Assembly (NCBI GenBank): GCA_014729375.1
Contig: WJKA01000377.1
Coordinates: forward strand, 1 to 13,100
DNA from: Chitinivibrionales bacterium
GTDB lineage: Bacteria; Fibrobacterota; Chitinivibrionia; Chitinivibrionales; WJKA01
DNA length: 13,100 bases
Direction of reading: 5' to 3'
Of the stretch, positions 1 to 6,635 are shown in pieces. The notes under the pieces are model-generated. The model worked only from the letters and a program-made list of their open reading frames with translations. It had not been told where the DNA came from and did no database searches. Within the stretch, counting starts at the first letter, position 1; every line of letters starts with the position of its first letter. The position numbers and the translations under genes were made by a program.

Positions 1-10
1 AATCTGGACG

Positions 11-200
11 ATTATCGCTGATAGGTAGTAAGAACAGAAGATCACCACAGAGGACACTGAGATTTAGAGAGGTGCAGCTATTTCTTTGAAAATCAACTAC
101 TTTTCTCTGTGAACTCTGTGACTCAGTGGTGAAATCATCATCACAATTAAACTTTCTGACCAGCGAATATCAGCATGATCAGCGTCATTAGCGTTCTATT
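11..200. repeat. Nested imperfect inverted repeat, non-coding
   Basis: The outer arms share CGCTGAT (16-22) and its complement ATCAGCG (178-184). The inner arms are 42-71, beginning TCACCACAGAGGACACTGAG, and 105-132, whose reverse complement begins TCACCACTGAGTCACAGAG. The right outer arm also repeats (C/T)AGC at 161, 171, 180 and 189, a 9-10 nt period. No credible ORF is present. CTCTGTG/CACAGAG-rich imperfect palindromes like this are, from general knowledge, dispersed in many environmental bacterial genomes. Whether this one is a mobile or merely a structural repeat cannot be told from a single copy. It lies just before a decayed gene. Confidence 0.6.
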
Positions 201-231
201 TTGGACAAGACTGCTACCATATTAAAATTAA

Positions 232-604
232 CCTAAATCGCACCGCATAAAGCTGGCCGCCTTACTGCTTGCAGATATTTTTCGGTTCCGGCATCTCTTT
301 GTCCGACTCAATGCGGTTATCGCCTGCAATCTGCAATGTGTCATGTGCCCTTTCAGCGATCCGGAATTCAGAGCAAGCAAAAAACCGAGATTCAGCTCCG
401 ATGATATAAAAAGGATCGCCGGCATGTTTTTTCCCCGGGCCTATCAGTGTGTTGTCGGATGCGGCGCCGAGCCGACCGTCTATAAAGACTACCCTTCCAT
501 TCTCCGCACGGCAAAACAGTATCGGGTCCCCCATATCGAGAGTTTTGTCGAAAAATAGGATGGCGCGAAATTCTCCTGAAATCTATCGCTCTTCCGGCAA
601 ATAA
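232..604 (+). pseudogene. Radical SAM enzyme, N-terminal remnant (decayed)
   Basis: The frame open from 232 encodes a radical SAM N-terminus. A CxxxCxxC motif (CNLQCVMC, about 328-351) would bind a 4Fe-4S cluster and SAM. It is followed by a typical 'GCGAEPTVYKDY' segment. There is no ATG, GTG or TTG in frame upstream of the motif; the first ATG (343) falls inside it. The frame stops at 556-558, just where the family usually reads SFVTNG. Skipping one base at about 550 restores plausible similarity (KNRM...SPEIYRS) up to a second stop at 602-604. The remaining roughly 200 residues of a normal enzyme are absent. I therefore call a frameshifted, truncated pseudogene. The alternative is a sequencing error plus a missing 5' part, but the absent C-terminal half argues against that. 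Confidence 0.7.
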
Positions 605-819
605 GCTGCACCAAATGAAAAATCATCTGGGATATGATATCTACTCATGAGATTCCTTGATTCGCATTGTTGTATTTTATTACTAATCTGATAAAGGTAA
701 ATCTACATAAAGGTGTACTGATCAGATACACGGATTCCGCTTTAGCGGAACGAAACACCGCCGTCACCGGCGTCATCAAAGCGCGGTTCTTTACGACGTG
801 TTAATTTAAGCGAGAAATC
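605..819. other. Intergenic spacer with two small hairpins
   Basis: No gene is seen here. Two inverted repeats sit just before the next gene: TTCCGCT/AGCGGAA with a 2-nt loop (735-750, perfect 7-bp stem) and CGCCG/CGGCG with a 4-nt loop (759-772). Neither is followed by a T-run, so they do not look like intrinsic terminators. A weak promoter-like pair (TTGTTG at 667-672, GATAAA at 690-695, spacer 17) could drive the two plus-strand genes that follow. This is a guess from matches to the consensus. Confidence 0.35.
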
Positions 820-1788
820 ATGAACACAATTGAGGTTGTCCCCTATTCAAACGAGCAGTATGATACCTGGAACGCATTTGTTGAAAACTCCAATAACGGC
901 ACAATTTTCCATCGCCAGGATTTTTTGACCTACCATCCAGAAGATCGATTCATTTTTCTTCACCTGATGTTTTATAAAAAGGGTGAACTGATTGCGGTAT
1001 TGCCCGGTGGGCGAGTCGGGGACATGTTCAAGAGCCCTATGGGCGCCAGTTTCGGTGGCTTTGTTGTCAACAGGCAGTTTGGTATTGAAGACGCCGATGA
1101 GATTATCAAAGCGCTCATCCGGTACTGCTCTTCACAGATGATAAAAGAAATCTACCTTACACCGCCCATGCAGATCTATTGCGATCTTTTCAACGAATCG
1201 GTTGAATACGCAATGCACTACAACCACTTTATTCTTATCAGTTCTCTCTATTCTTCGATTATCGACTTCTCCCATGTCACCGGTAAAGAGAGTCTGTCGA
1301 AAAACACCCGCCATAAAATCAACAAGGCGATTAACAAAGGCGTAACCATTGTCAAAAAAAACGATTTCGATGTGTTTTACCCGATCATGCTGAAAAACAA
1401 GGAAAAGTTCGACGCCCGACCGACCCATTCAATCGACGAACTGAAAAAAATCGAAGCCTTGATGCCGGGAATGATGACCCTTTTTATGGCGTACTACGAA
1501 GATCAGCCGGTCGCGGGCGAACTCCTCTTTGCCGCAAACAAACAGTGTATTCTCAATTTTTATACCATGCACCTCTACGAATATCACAACCTTTTTGCAG
1601 TCAATTATCTGGTGGAAAACTCTATCAGATGGTGCAAAGAAAACGGATTCAAATACATGGATTACGGCGTATCCGCCGACACATTCAACCCCGACCCCAT
1701 GGAGCCCTCGTGGTCGTTAATTCAGTTCAAGGAGTCGATGGGAGCAACCGGCTGCAGACGAAATACTTACTATCGCAGAGTTTTTTAA
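820..1788 (+). CDS. FemAB/BioF2-like GNAT-fold acyl- or aminoacyltransferase
   Basis: A 322-residue soluble protein with the layout of the FemAB-like branch of the GNAT superfamily (Acetyltransf_6/BioF2-like). The N-terminal half is a degenerate GNAT-like lobe. The second lobe, about residues 150-300, holds the recognisable stretches 'PTHSIDELKKIEALMPGM', 'QPVAGELLF', 'VNYLVENSIRWCKENGF' and 'PSWSLIQFKESMGA'. No signal peptide or membrane helix is visible, so it should act in the cytoplasm. Relatives transfer acyl or aminoacyl groups to amino groups of sugar nucleotides, lipid-linked precursors or peptides. The substrate here is unknown. The start is ATG 820, with only a weak purine stretch (GCGAG) upstream. 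It is followed after 6 nt by a radical SAM gene, so the two are probably co-transcribed. A role in decorating a surface glycan is inferred from the neighbouring glycosyltransferases. Confidence 0.75.
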   Translation: MNTIEVVPYSNEQYDTWNAFVENSNNGTIFHRQDFLTYHPEDRFIFLHLMFYKKGELIAVLPGGRVGDMFKSPMGASFGGFVVNRQFGIEDADEIIKALIRYCSSQMIKEIYLTPPMQIYCDLFNESVEYAMHYNHFILISSLYSSIIDFSHVTGKESLSKNTRHKINKAINKGVTIVKKNDFDVFYPIMLKNKEKFDARPTHSIDELKKIEALMPGMMTLFMAYYEDQPVAGELLFAANKQCILNFYTMHLYEYHNLFAVNYLVENSIRWCKENGFKYMDYGVSADTFNPDPMEPSWSLIQFKESMGATGCRRNTYYRRVF

Positions 1789-1794
1789 TATTCT

Positions 1795-2898
1795 ATGTCA
1801 CCACAGAAGAAAAGCACTTTTTTCAAGCGAATAGCACACTACGGTCCCCGCAGAACATTCAATAAGTTGCAGCAACGGATTCTGCAAAGATTCCACGGAT
1901 ACCCTCGAAGCATACTCCTTCAAGCGGTATCTGCCTGTAATTTGAAATGTGAGCACTGCTTTTTAAATAATTTCGGCAAGGAAATCGGTGACGGCGTTAT
2001 CAGGATACTGCCCTACGATGACTTTATTGCCCGGGCGGATAAAATCAAACACCTGATCAGGCATGTTCATTCTTTTTACTTCTCGGGGTTTGAAGCGCTT
2101 TTACACAAAGACCTCTTCAGGATGATGGATTATATTGTTTCGATCAATCCGGCAATCGAATTCCCGATTATGACAAACGGCAACTCGTTCACCCCGCGCA
2201 TATTCGATGAACTGACGAAACACCCCATTCCCGAAATTTCGGTTTCCCTCGACGGCATTAGCAGAGAAACGGTGGAAAGTTTCAAGACCGGGGCAGTCTT
2301 CGAAAAAACGGTGGAGACAATAAAAACACTTGTCTCCCTTGATCTGAATGCTTCGATCGGCACGGTTTTTGTACTTCACAAAGGCAACCGCCACGAATTT
2401 ATCGATTATCTCGATTTCGTTAATGATTTAGGCGTCAAAGACGTTTACGTTACCAATCTCATGTCCTTTACTCCTGCGCTCCGGGACCGGTATCTTTACA
2501 CGCCCGATTCAAACCCCGAACTCGACACGCTCTTTTCACGGACAATCGAAAAGGCAAAGAAAAACCGTCAGAGCCTAACCCTTCCTGCAACCCATGCCAT
2601 GCTTAAGGGGTGCACCCAGTGGAATTTGCTGTTTATCGACATTGTCGGAAATGTTGCCCCTTGCGACTATCTTTCGGTGAGCACTCCTTTTGAGCTTTTC
2701 GGGGAAACGCAACAGACCAGGCCGCTCATTTTCGGCAATATTATGAACGATGATATTCTGTCGATCTGGAACGGCAAGGCATTTAAAAAATTCCGGGCCA
2801 TGCACCGTTCCGGCAAAAAATTACCCGGTCATTGTCGCCTCTGTGCCGATGCCTGGGGTCTTGTTTGCAGCAACCGGACAGTTTACGATTTCCGGTAA
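1795..2898 (+). CDS. Radical SAM protein with SPASM-like C-terminus
   Basis: A 367-residue radical SAM enzyme. The cluster motif CNLKCEHC has cysteines at 48, 52 and 55. The SAM-binding 'GGE'-type strand is replaced by SGFEA (97-101), and further core strands show 'PIMTNGN' and 'ISVSLDG'. The C-terminal part carries C273, C290, C347, C350 and C358 in a SPASM/twitch-like arrangement around 'VGNVAPCDYL' and 'GHCRLCADAW', expected to hold one or two auxiliary Fe-S clusters. SPASM proteins modify peptides (sactipeptide, PQQ and mycofactocin maturases), mature sulfatases or act on small molecules. No precursor peptide or sulfatase is seen nearby, so the substrate is unknown. Start ATG 1795 lies 6 nt after the transferase stop with no Shine-Dalgarno, suggesting translational coupling. 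It ends facing a minus-strand glycosyltransferase gene. Confidence 0.85.
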   Translation: MSPQKKSTFFKRIAHYGPRRTFNKLQQRILQRFHGYPRSILLQAVSACNLKCEHCFLNNFGKEIGDGVIRILPYDDFIARADKIKHLIRHVHSFYFSGFEALLHKDLFRMMDYIVSINPAIEFPIMTNGNSFTPRIFDELTKHPIPEISVSLDGISRETVESFKTGAVFEKTVETIKTLVSLDLNASIGTVFVLHKGNRHEFIDYLDFVNDLGVKDVYVTNLMSFTPALRDRYLYTPDSNPELDTLFSRTIEKAKKNRQSLTLPATHAMLKGCTQWNLLFIDIVGNVAPCDYLSVSTPFELFGETQQTRPLIFGNIMNDDILSIWNGKAFKKFRAMHRSGKKLPGHCRLCADAWGLVCSNRTVYDFR

Positions 2899-2917
2899 AT
2901 TTCTGTTTGGGTATCCA

Positions 2918-2937
2918 TTTCAGGGCCTTTCCTGAAA
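2918..2937. terminator. Stem-loop between convergent genes, possible terminator
   Basis: A perfect 7-bp stem TTTCAGG/CCTGAAA with a 6-nt loop lies between the ends of the convergent radical SAM and glycosyltransferase genes. There is no clear T-run on either side, so intrinsic termination is uncertain. The position fits a shared bidirectional terminator. Confidence 0.35.
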
Positions 2938-2979
2938 ACCACTGTTGCAGTCGCCCTGCCGCAAGGCCCTCGATCGATG

Positions 2980-4137
2980 TCAGGCATTCATGATGCGTGC
3001 ATATTCTTTTTCCAATTGGGGAAGGACCTGCGAGGCCCGATAACTCTTTGCTTTCTCCAGCGCCGACATTCCCAGTCTTTGTGCTTTCTTCGAATCGAAA
3101 CATATGGAGAGAACTGCATTTCGCAGGTCTTGTATATTTGAAGGATCAATAACGAGCGCGGTAATGTCATGCTCCACAAATTCTGCGGTGCCTCCTCCCC
3201 CGGAACAGACAACCGGTTTCCCGCAACTCATGGCTTCTAAAACAGTCAACCCAAAGGCTTCGGGGAGCAGTGATGTTTGCGTGACGCAATCGGCGGCAAG
3301 GTAAACGGGGCGGGGATCATGCACCGGACCGGCAAAAATCACTCTGACCGGCAATGTCTCCGAGAAGCCGCGCAGGGCTTTGTAATGATCACGATATTTT
3401 TCAAAAACAGGCCCTGCCACCATGACAGTTATGTCCCCGTGCATACGCTTATAATCAACAAAACATTTCAGCAAACTATTGAGCCCCTTACGAGGCGCTA
3501 TTCCCCCTATCCACAACACCACCTTATCTTTCGGGCCAACTCCGAAATCACGCCTTATCTTCGCGCGAATTTTTCTGTCGTGTGCGCTATCAAACCATTC
3601 ATCAGGGACGGTATTGGGAATAACAACGGTTTTCTTTGACTGAAACCCGCATTGTACGGCCTTACTGGGACATATGATTGCTTTTGCAAACAGCGGCGGC
3701 AATCTCCGAAAAAGATGATAGACAAAGGGAACCTGCAGGACCAGTTCATGAACATGCCACACCAGCGGTTTTTTGCAGATTAGTGCGGCGAAAAGAGGGG
3801 CGAAATTGGGAAGCGCATTGCCATGAATAATGTCATATTTTCCCGTTGCGACTATTTTTATCAGCGATGCAACGGCTTTGCAAAGTCTGACAAAATAGCT
3901 GCAATAGCCTCCCGGCCCCGTGAATCCGACCAAATGAGGGATATCGGCATGAAGTAAGGTCACGCCGTCCTCCTTCGCATTCGCCTCCAGCCATTCGTTG
4001 GGAGGAGTAACAACAGTAATTGCATACCCTCTATCTTTCAGATATCGTGCGGTCCGATACAGCACGACGGTGCTGCCGTCACCAAAAGGAACATAATTAA
4101 CAAACAATATCGTGGGTTTTCTTTGAGAAAGAAGCAT
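2980..4137 (-). CDS. GT4-type glycosyltransferase
   Basis: A 385-residue retaining glycosyltransferase with a GT-B fold. The N-terminal acceptor domain begins with a Rossmann strand and a glycine-containing loop (PTILFVNYVPFGDGSTVV). The C-terminal donor domain has 'WIGGIAPRKG' (about 209-218) and the EX7E signature in 'PEAFGLTVLEAMSCGKPVV' (Glu 293 and Glu 301), the usual nucleotide-sugar contacts of family GT4. No export signal is seen, so it acts on the cytoplasmic membrane face. I chose ATG 4137, seven bases after the flippase stop. A TTG six bases further upstream (4143) would add only two residues. It is the last gene of the propeller-GT-flippase-GT unit and probably adds a sugar to the lipid-linked glycan that the flippase exports. 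Donor and acceptor are not predictable. Confidence 0.9.
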   Translation of the reverse strand: MLLSQRKPTILFVNYVPFGDGSTVVLYRTARYLKDRGYAITVVTPPNEWLEANAKEDGVTLLHADIPHLVGFTGPGGYCSYFVRLCKAVASLIKIVATGKYDIIHGNALPNFAPLFAALICKKPLVWHVHELVLQVPFVYHLFRRLPPLFAKAIICPSKAVQCGFQSKKTVVIPNTVPDEWFDSAHDRKIRAKIRRDFGVGPKDKVVLWIGGIAPRKGLNSLLKCFVDYKRMHGDITVMVAGPVFEKYRDHYKALRGFSETLPVRVIFAGPVHDPRPVYLAADCVTQTSLLPEAFGLTVLEAMSCGKPVVCSGGGGTAEFVEHDITALVIDPSNIQDLRNAVLSICFDSKKAQRLGMSALEKAKSYRASQVLPQLEKEYARIMNA

Positions 4138-4143
4138 TATCAA

Positions 4144-5457
4144 TTATATCTTCATTGCCAATCGGAGTGCAAAGGTTACCGCCACAGCCAGACCGCCGAA
4201 AAGGACCTGCATGACTGCGCTGTTGACAAGGACTTGTTTTCTGTTTTTAAACTCCTTAACCCGCAGTAAAACGGCCCAGTAGATTGCGCCAAAGGAAAAC
4301 AGTCCTGCCAGTGCCGCCCCCGGGACCCCCAGCGGTGGGACCAGCATTGCATTGAAAATCAGATTGAGAATAATACCGACCGTAAAAGCGACCAGCATGT
4401 ATTTCGTATCGTTTTTTAATTCGAGAATCGGACGGATTATCGCAAGAAGAATTCCGAACAGATGGACCGCCAGAACAATTGCTACCGAGGTAAGGTACTG
4501 CCCCGGCAAATACGTGCCTTTGAGCAGCTTGAGCGCAATCGGGGACAGTGAATACATAATTATGAGTCCGATACCGCAGGCCCCCTGGGCGATAAGCAGG
4601 TTTTTGTCGATAGTGCCGGAAGTTAACCCTCGCTTTGATAAATGAAAATAGATCGAAGGCCATGCTTTGCTGATCAAAAGGGTGAATACCATAAGAAAGG
4701 AAGCGTAGTCTTCAATTAACTGGAAGTAAGGAAGCCCCTCCGGATGGAAATAATTGAGAAACCCCTTATCCCAGAGTGTATCGAACCACAGTACGAAATA
4801 GCCGAGAAATACGGGAATAACATAAGAGCGATAAGTTTTTTTCTGTTGTTCATCGGGAGGTTGACTGTTTGTATTCGCAATTATTTTTCCAAACATGAAT
4901 ATCACGATAACCGCTACGACGACGGCCTGGGATATAAACCATGTGCTCAGGGAGAGATAATCGAGCAGGAAAATTAATACGACGACAGCGACAATCGCGG
5001 CATTGCGCATAAAGTTAAGAAGTGTATACAACCCCACTTTCAGATCGGAGCGAAAAAATGCGCCGGCTACCTGGAAAAGAGCAGTAGCAAAGGCAAAAAG
5101 ACATGCTGCATAGCCGGCCCATGAAAGATAACGCGCCTGCCACCAGAGGCCGACGGCGAGCGTTATGGGGGCAACAAAAAAGAGCCCGCCGACAATCAGC
5201 ATTCTCATCGAAAATCTCAGGAAACGTTTATCCTGGTGGAAAAATCTTATTGCGCCATTTTCGAGTCCGAAATTTGCAGCGATTGAAATCAGCGCCAGAG
5301 GAATTGTCAGAAGGGCATATGACTGCTGCTCCTCCTGGGTCGTCAGGCTTCTCCATAAAAGCGCCAGCGACACAAAACGCCCGGCAACGCTGACAGCCAT
5401 GGAGAAACCATAGAGAACTATTTGCAGAAAAATGCTTTTTTTTGTCAGCTCGGGCAT
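4144..5457 (-). CDS. Wzx-like polysaccharide flippase
   Basis: A roughly 437-residue integral membrane protein with about 12-13 hydrophobic helices spread over its whole length, short loops, and the N-terminal pattern of the oligosaccharide flippase/MOP superfamily: a first long helix, then 'LTTQEEQQSYALLTIP' and 'FGLENGAIRFF'. Such proteins move undecaprenyl-linked oligosaccharides from the inner to the outer face of the inner membrane. I chose ATG 5457 because the residues after it (MPELTKKS, then a helix) fit a family N-terminus and a GAAGAG stretch lies just upstream. A TTG at 5532 would add 25 residues and overlap the preceding glycosyltransferase gene. It sits between two glycosyltransferase genes on the same strand. 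No Wzy polymerase or Wzz chain-length gene is seen in the window. Confidence 0.88.
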   Translation of the reverse strand: MPELTKKSIFLQIVLYGFSMAVSVAGRFVSLALLWRSLTTQEEQQSYALLTIPLALISIAANFGLENGAIRFFHQDKRFLRFSMRMLIVGGLFFVAPITLAVGLWWQARYLSWAGYAACLFAFATALFQVAGAFFRSDLKVGLYTLLNFMRNAAIVAVVVLIFLLDYLSLSTWFISQAVVVAVIVIFMFGKIIANTNSQPPDEQQKKTYRSYVIPVFLGYFVLWFDTLWDKGFLNYFHPEGLPYFQLIEDYASFLMVFTLLISKAWPSIYFHLSKRGLTSGTIDKNLLIAQGACGIGLIIMYSLSPIALKLLKGTYLPGQYLTSVAIVLAVHLFGILLAIIRPILELKNDTKYMLVAFTVGIILNLIFNAMLVPPLGVPGAALAGLFSFGAIYWAVLLRVKEFKNRKQVLVNSAVMQVLFGGLAVAVTFALRLAMKI

Positions 5458-5480
5458 ACTCTTCAACTTATAATCAGTGC

Positions 5481-6626
5481 TTATTCCGTCGGCGAAACAA
5501 ATCGGCGATACACTTCGGACTCCTTTTGCCAATTTGTTATTTTTCTCTCAATCAAACACGCTTCTTGACACTTATCGTATACGTTCTTATCATTCATCAT
5601 CTGCAAAAGCGCAGCTTCTACGCTCTCCCGATCACTCGAATCGACCGTTAGTCCAACTCCCGTTTTTTCAATATACTTTTTCATTTCCGGAAAGTCACTT
5701 GCTACAACAGGAATTCCCGCATGAACATATTCGAAAAGCTTGCAGGGCAGGGCCTGATAGATACCCGGACTGATGTTGTTAAAAAGCGCAATGCCGATAT
5801 CGGCATCCTGGAGCAATAATGGAAGGTCATCATAGTGGTACGGGCCGAGCCATTCGGTCTGAGCGGCAATGCCCGCTGCATCTGCCCCGGCTTTCACCGT
5901 GCCGAGTTCCGGACCGTAGCCGGCAACTGCAAGTCGTGCGGACGGATTGTTTTTAATAAAGGGAAAAACATTTTCTATTCCCCTGCCTTTATCGACAACA
6001 CCGTGATAGATAAGGACAAAATCTTTATCTGTCCACTGGAACCGTTTGCGCAGATTCAGCTCATGTTTGCTCCGCAGCGGCTGCAATTCCGGGACGTTTC
6101 TTACAATCAGCGGCTCGGGAATGAAGGGGTACCGTTTTTTAAACGACCGGGCATCAATATCCGCAACCACTGCCACCCTCCGTGCTCTTCGAATACCGAA
6201 CCGTTCGATCGCTGTCCAGCTCCAACGTGCAACCGGCCGGCTGTTCAGAGTTGTCATATGAGGAATGTCTTCAAGAGAAAAATAGACCATGGGGATTTTC
6301 CGCATGATTGCATGAACACAGCACGGCAACAACGCGGGTGCGTCGACAGGATGCAGCAGAGAAGGTTTTTCTTTCCAGAGGACCAGAAAAACTTTCAGCA
6401 CAAACCAGGCAAAACAGAGGGGGCCTCGATTTACACAAGACGTAATTGCAACGGTGTCGATTCTGTAAAACAAATCCCCGCAAGAATTGGTGTCGGCACA
6501 TGGTCCCCGATAACCGATTGCCCAGGCATTTTTGTTCTCGTCATTGAGTACCGATGCAAAACGGGCGATATGAGGAAAATGCCGGGGATCAGAAAAATGA
6601 GCGATAGCTATGATATCATTATTCAT
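5481..6626 (-). CDS. GT4-like glycosyltransferase
   Basis: A 381-residue GT-B glycosyltransferase. The C-terminal domain has 'LIYHGVVDKGRGIENV' (205-220), 'LAVAGYGPEL' and the donor-site segment 'LPCKLFEYVHAGIPVVAS' (293-310), which carries the second glutamate (Glu 299) of the EX7E signature. The first acidic residue is not evident: the stretch before it reads NNISPGIYQA. This P-x-KLFEY form is common in capsule and O-antigen transferases. The N-terminus (HFSDPRHFPHIARF) resembles an acceptor domain. It is probably cytosolic and membrane-associated. ATG 6626 starts 9 nt after the propeller gene stop without a Shine-Dalgarno; the flippase start follows 23 nt after its own stop. It should act before the flippase in assembling a lipid-linked glycan. 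The sugar is unknown. Confidence 0.88.
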   Translation of the reverse strand: MNNDIIAIAHFSDPRHFPHIARFASVLNDENKNAWAIGYRGPCADTNSCGDLFYRIDTVAITSCVNRGPLCFAWFVLKVFLVLWKEKPSLLHPVDAPALLPCCVHAIMRKIPMVYFSLEDIPHMTTLNSRPVARWSWTAIERFGIRRARRVAVVADIDARSFKKRYPFIPEPLIVRNVPELQPLRSKHELNLRKRFQWTDKDFVLIYHGVVDKGRGIENVFPFIKNNPSARLAVAGYGPELGTVKAGADAAGIAAQTEWLGPYHYDDLPLLLQDADIGIALFNNISPGIYQALPCKLFEYVHAGIPVVASDFPEMKKYIEKTGVGLTVDSSDRESVEAALLQMMNDKNVYDKCQEACLIERKITNWQKESEVYRRFVSPTE

Positions 6627-6635
6627 GCATCGGTG

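Noticed and set aside
155..200. Short CRISPR-like array from the periodic CAGC pattern
   Set aside because: The 9-10 nt period is too short, and the units are degenerate with no spacers or cas genes.
1132..1428. Minus-strand ORF of 98 codons
   Set aside because: It is antisense inside the FemAB-like transferase gene and shows no recognisable motif.
4144..5532. Flippase start at TTG 5532
   Set aside because: It would overlap the preceding glycosyltransferase gene by about 50 bp and add 25 residues unlike the family N-terminus. ATG 5457 fits better.
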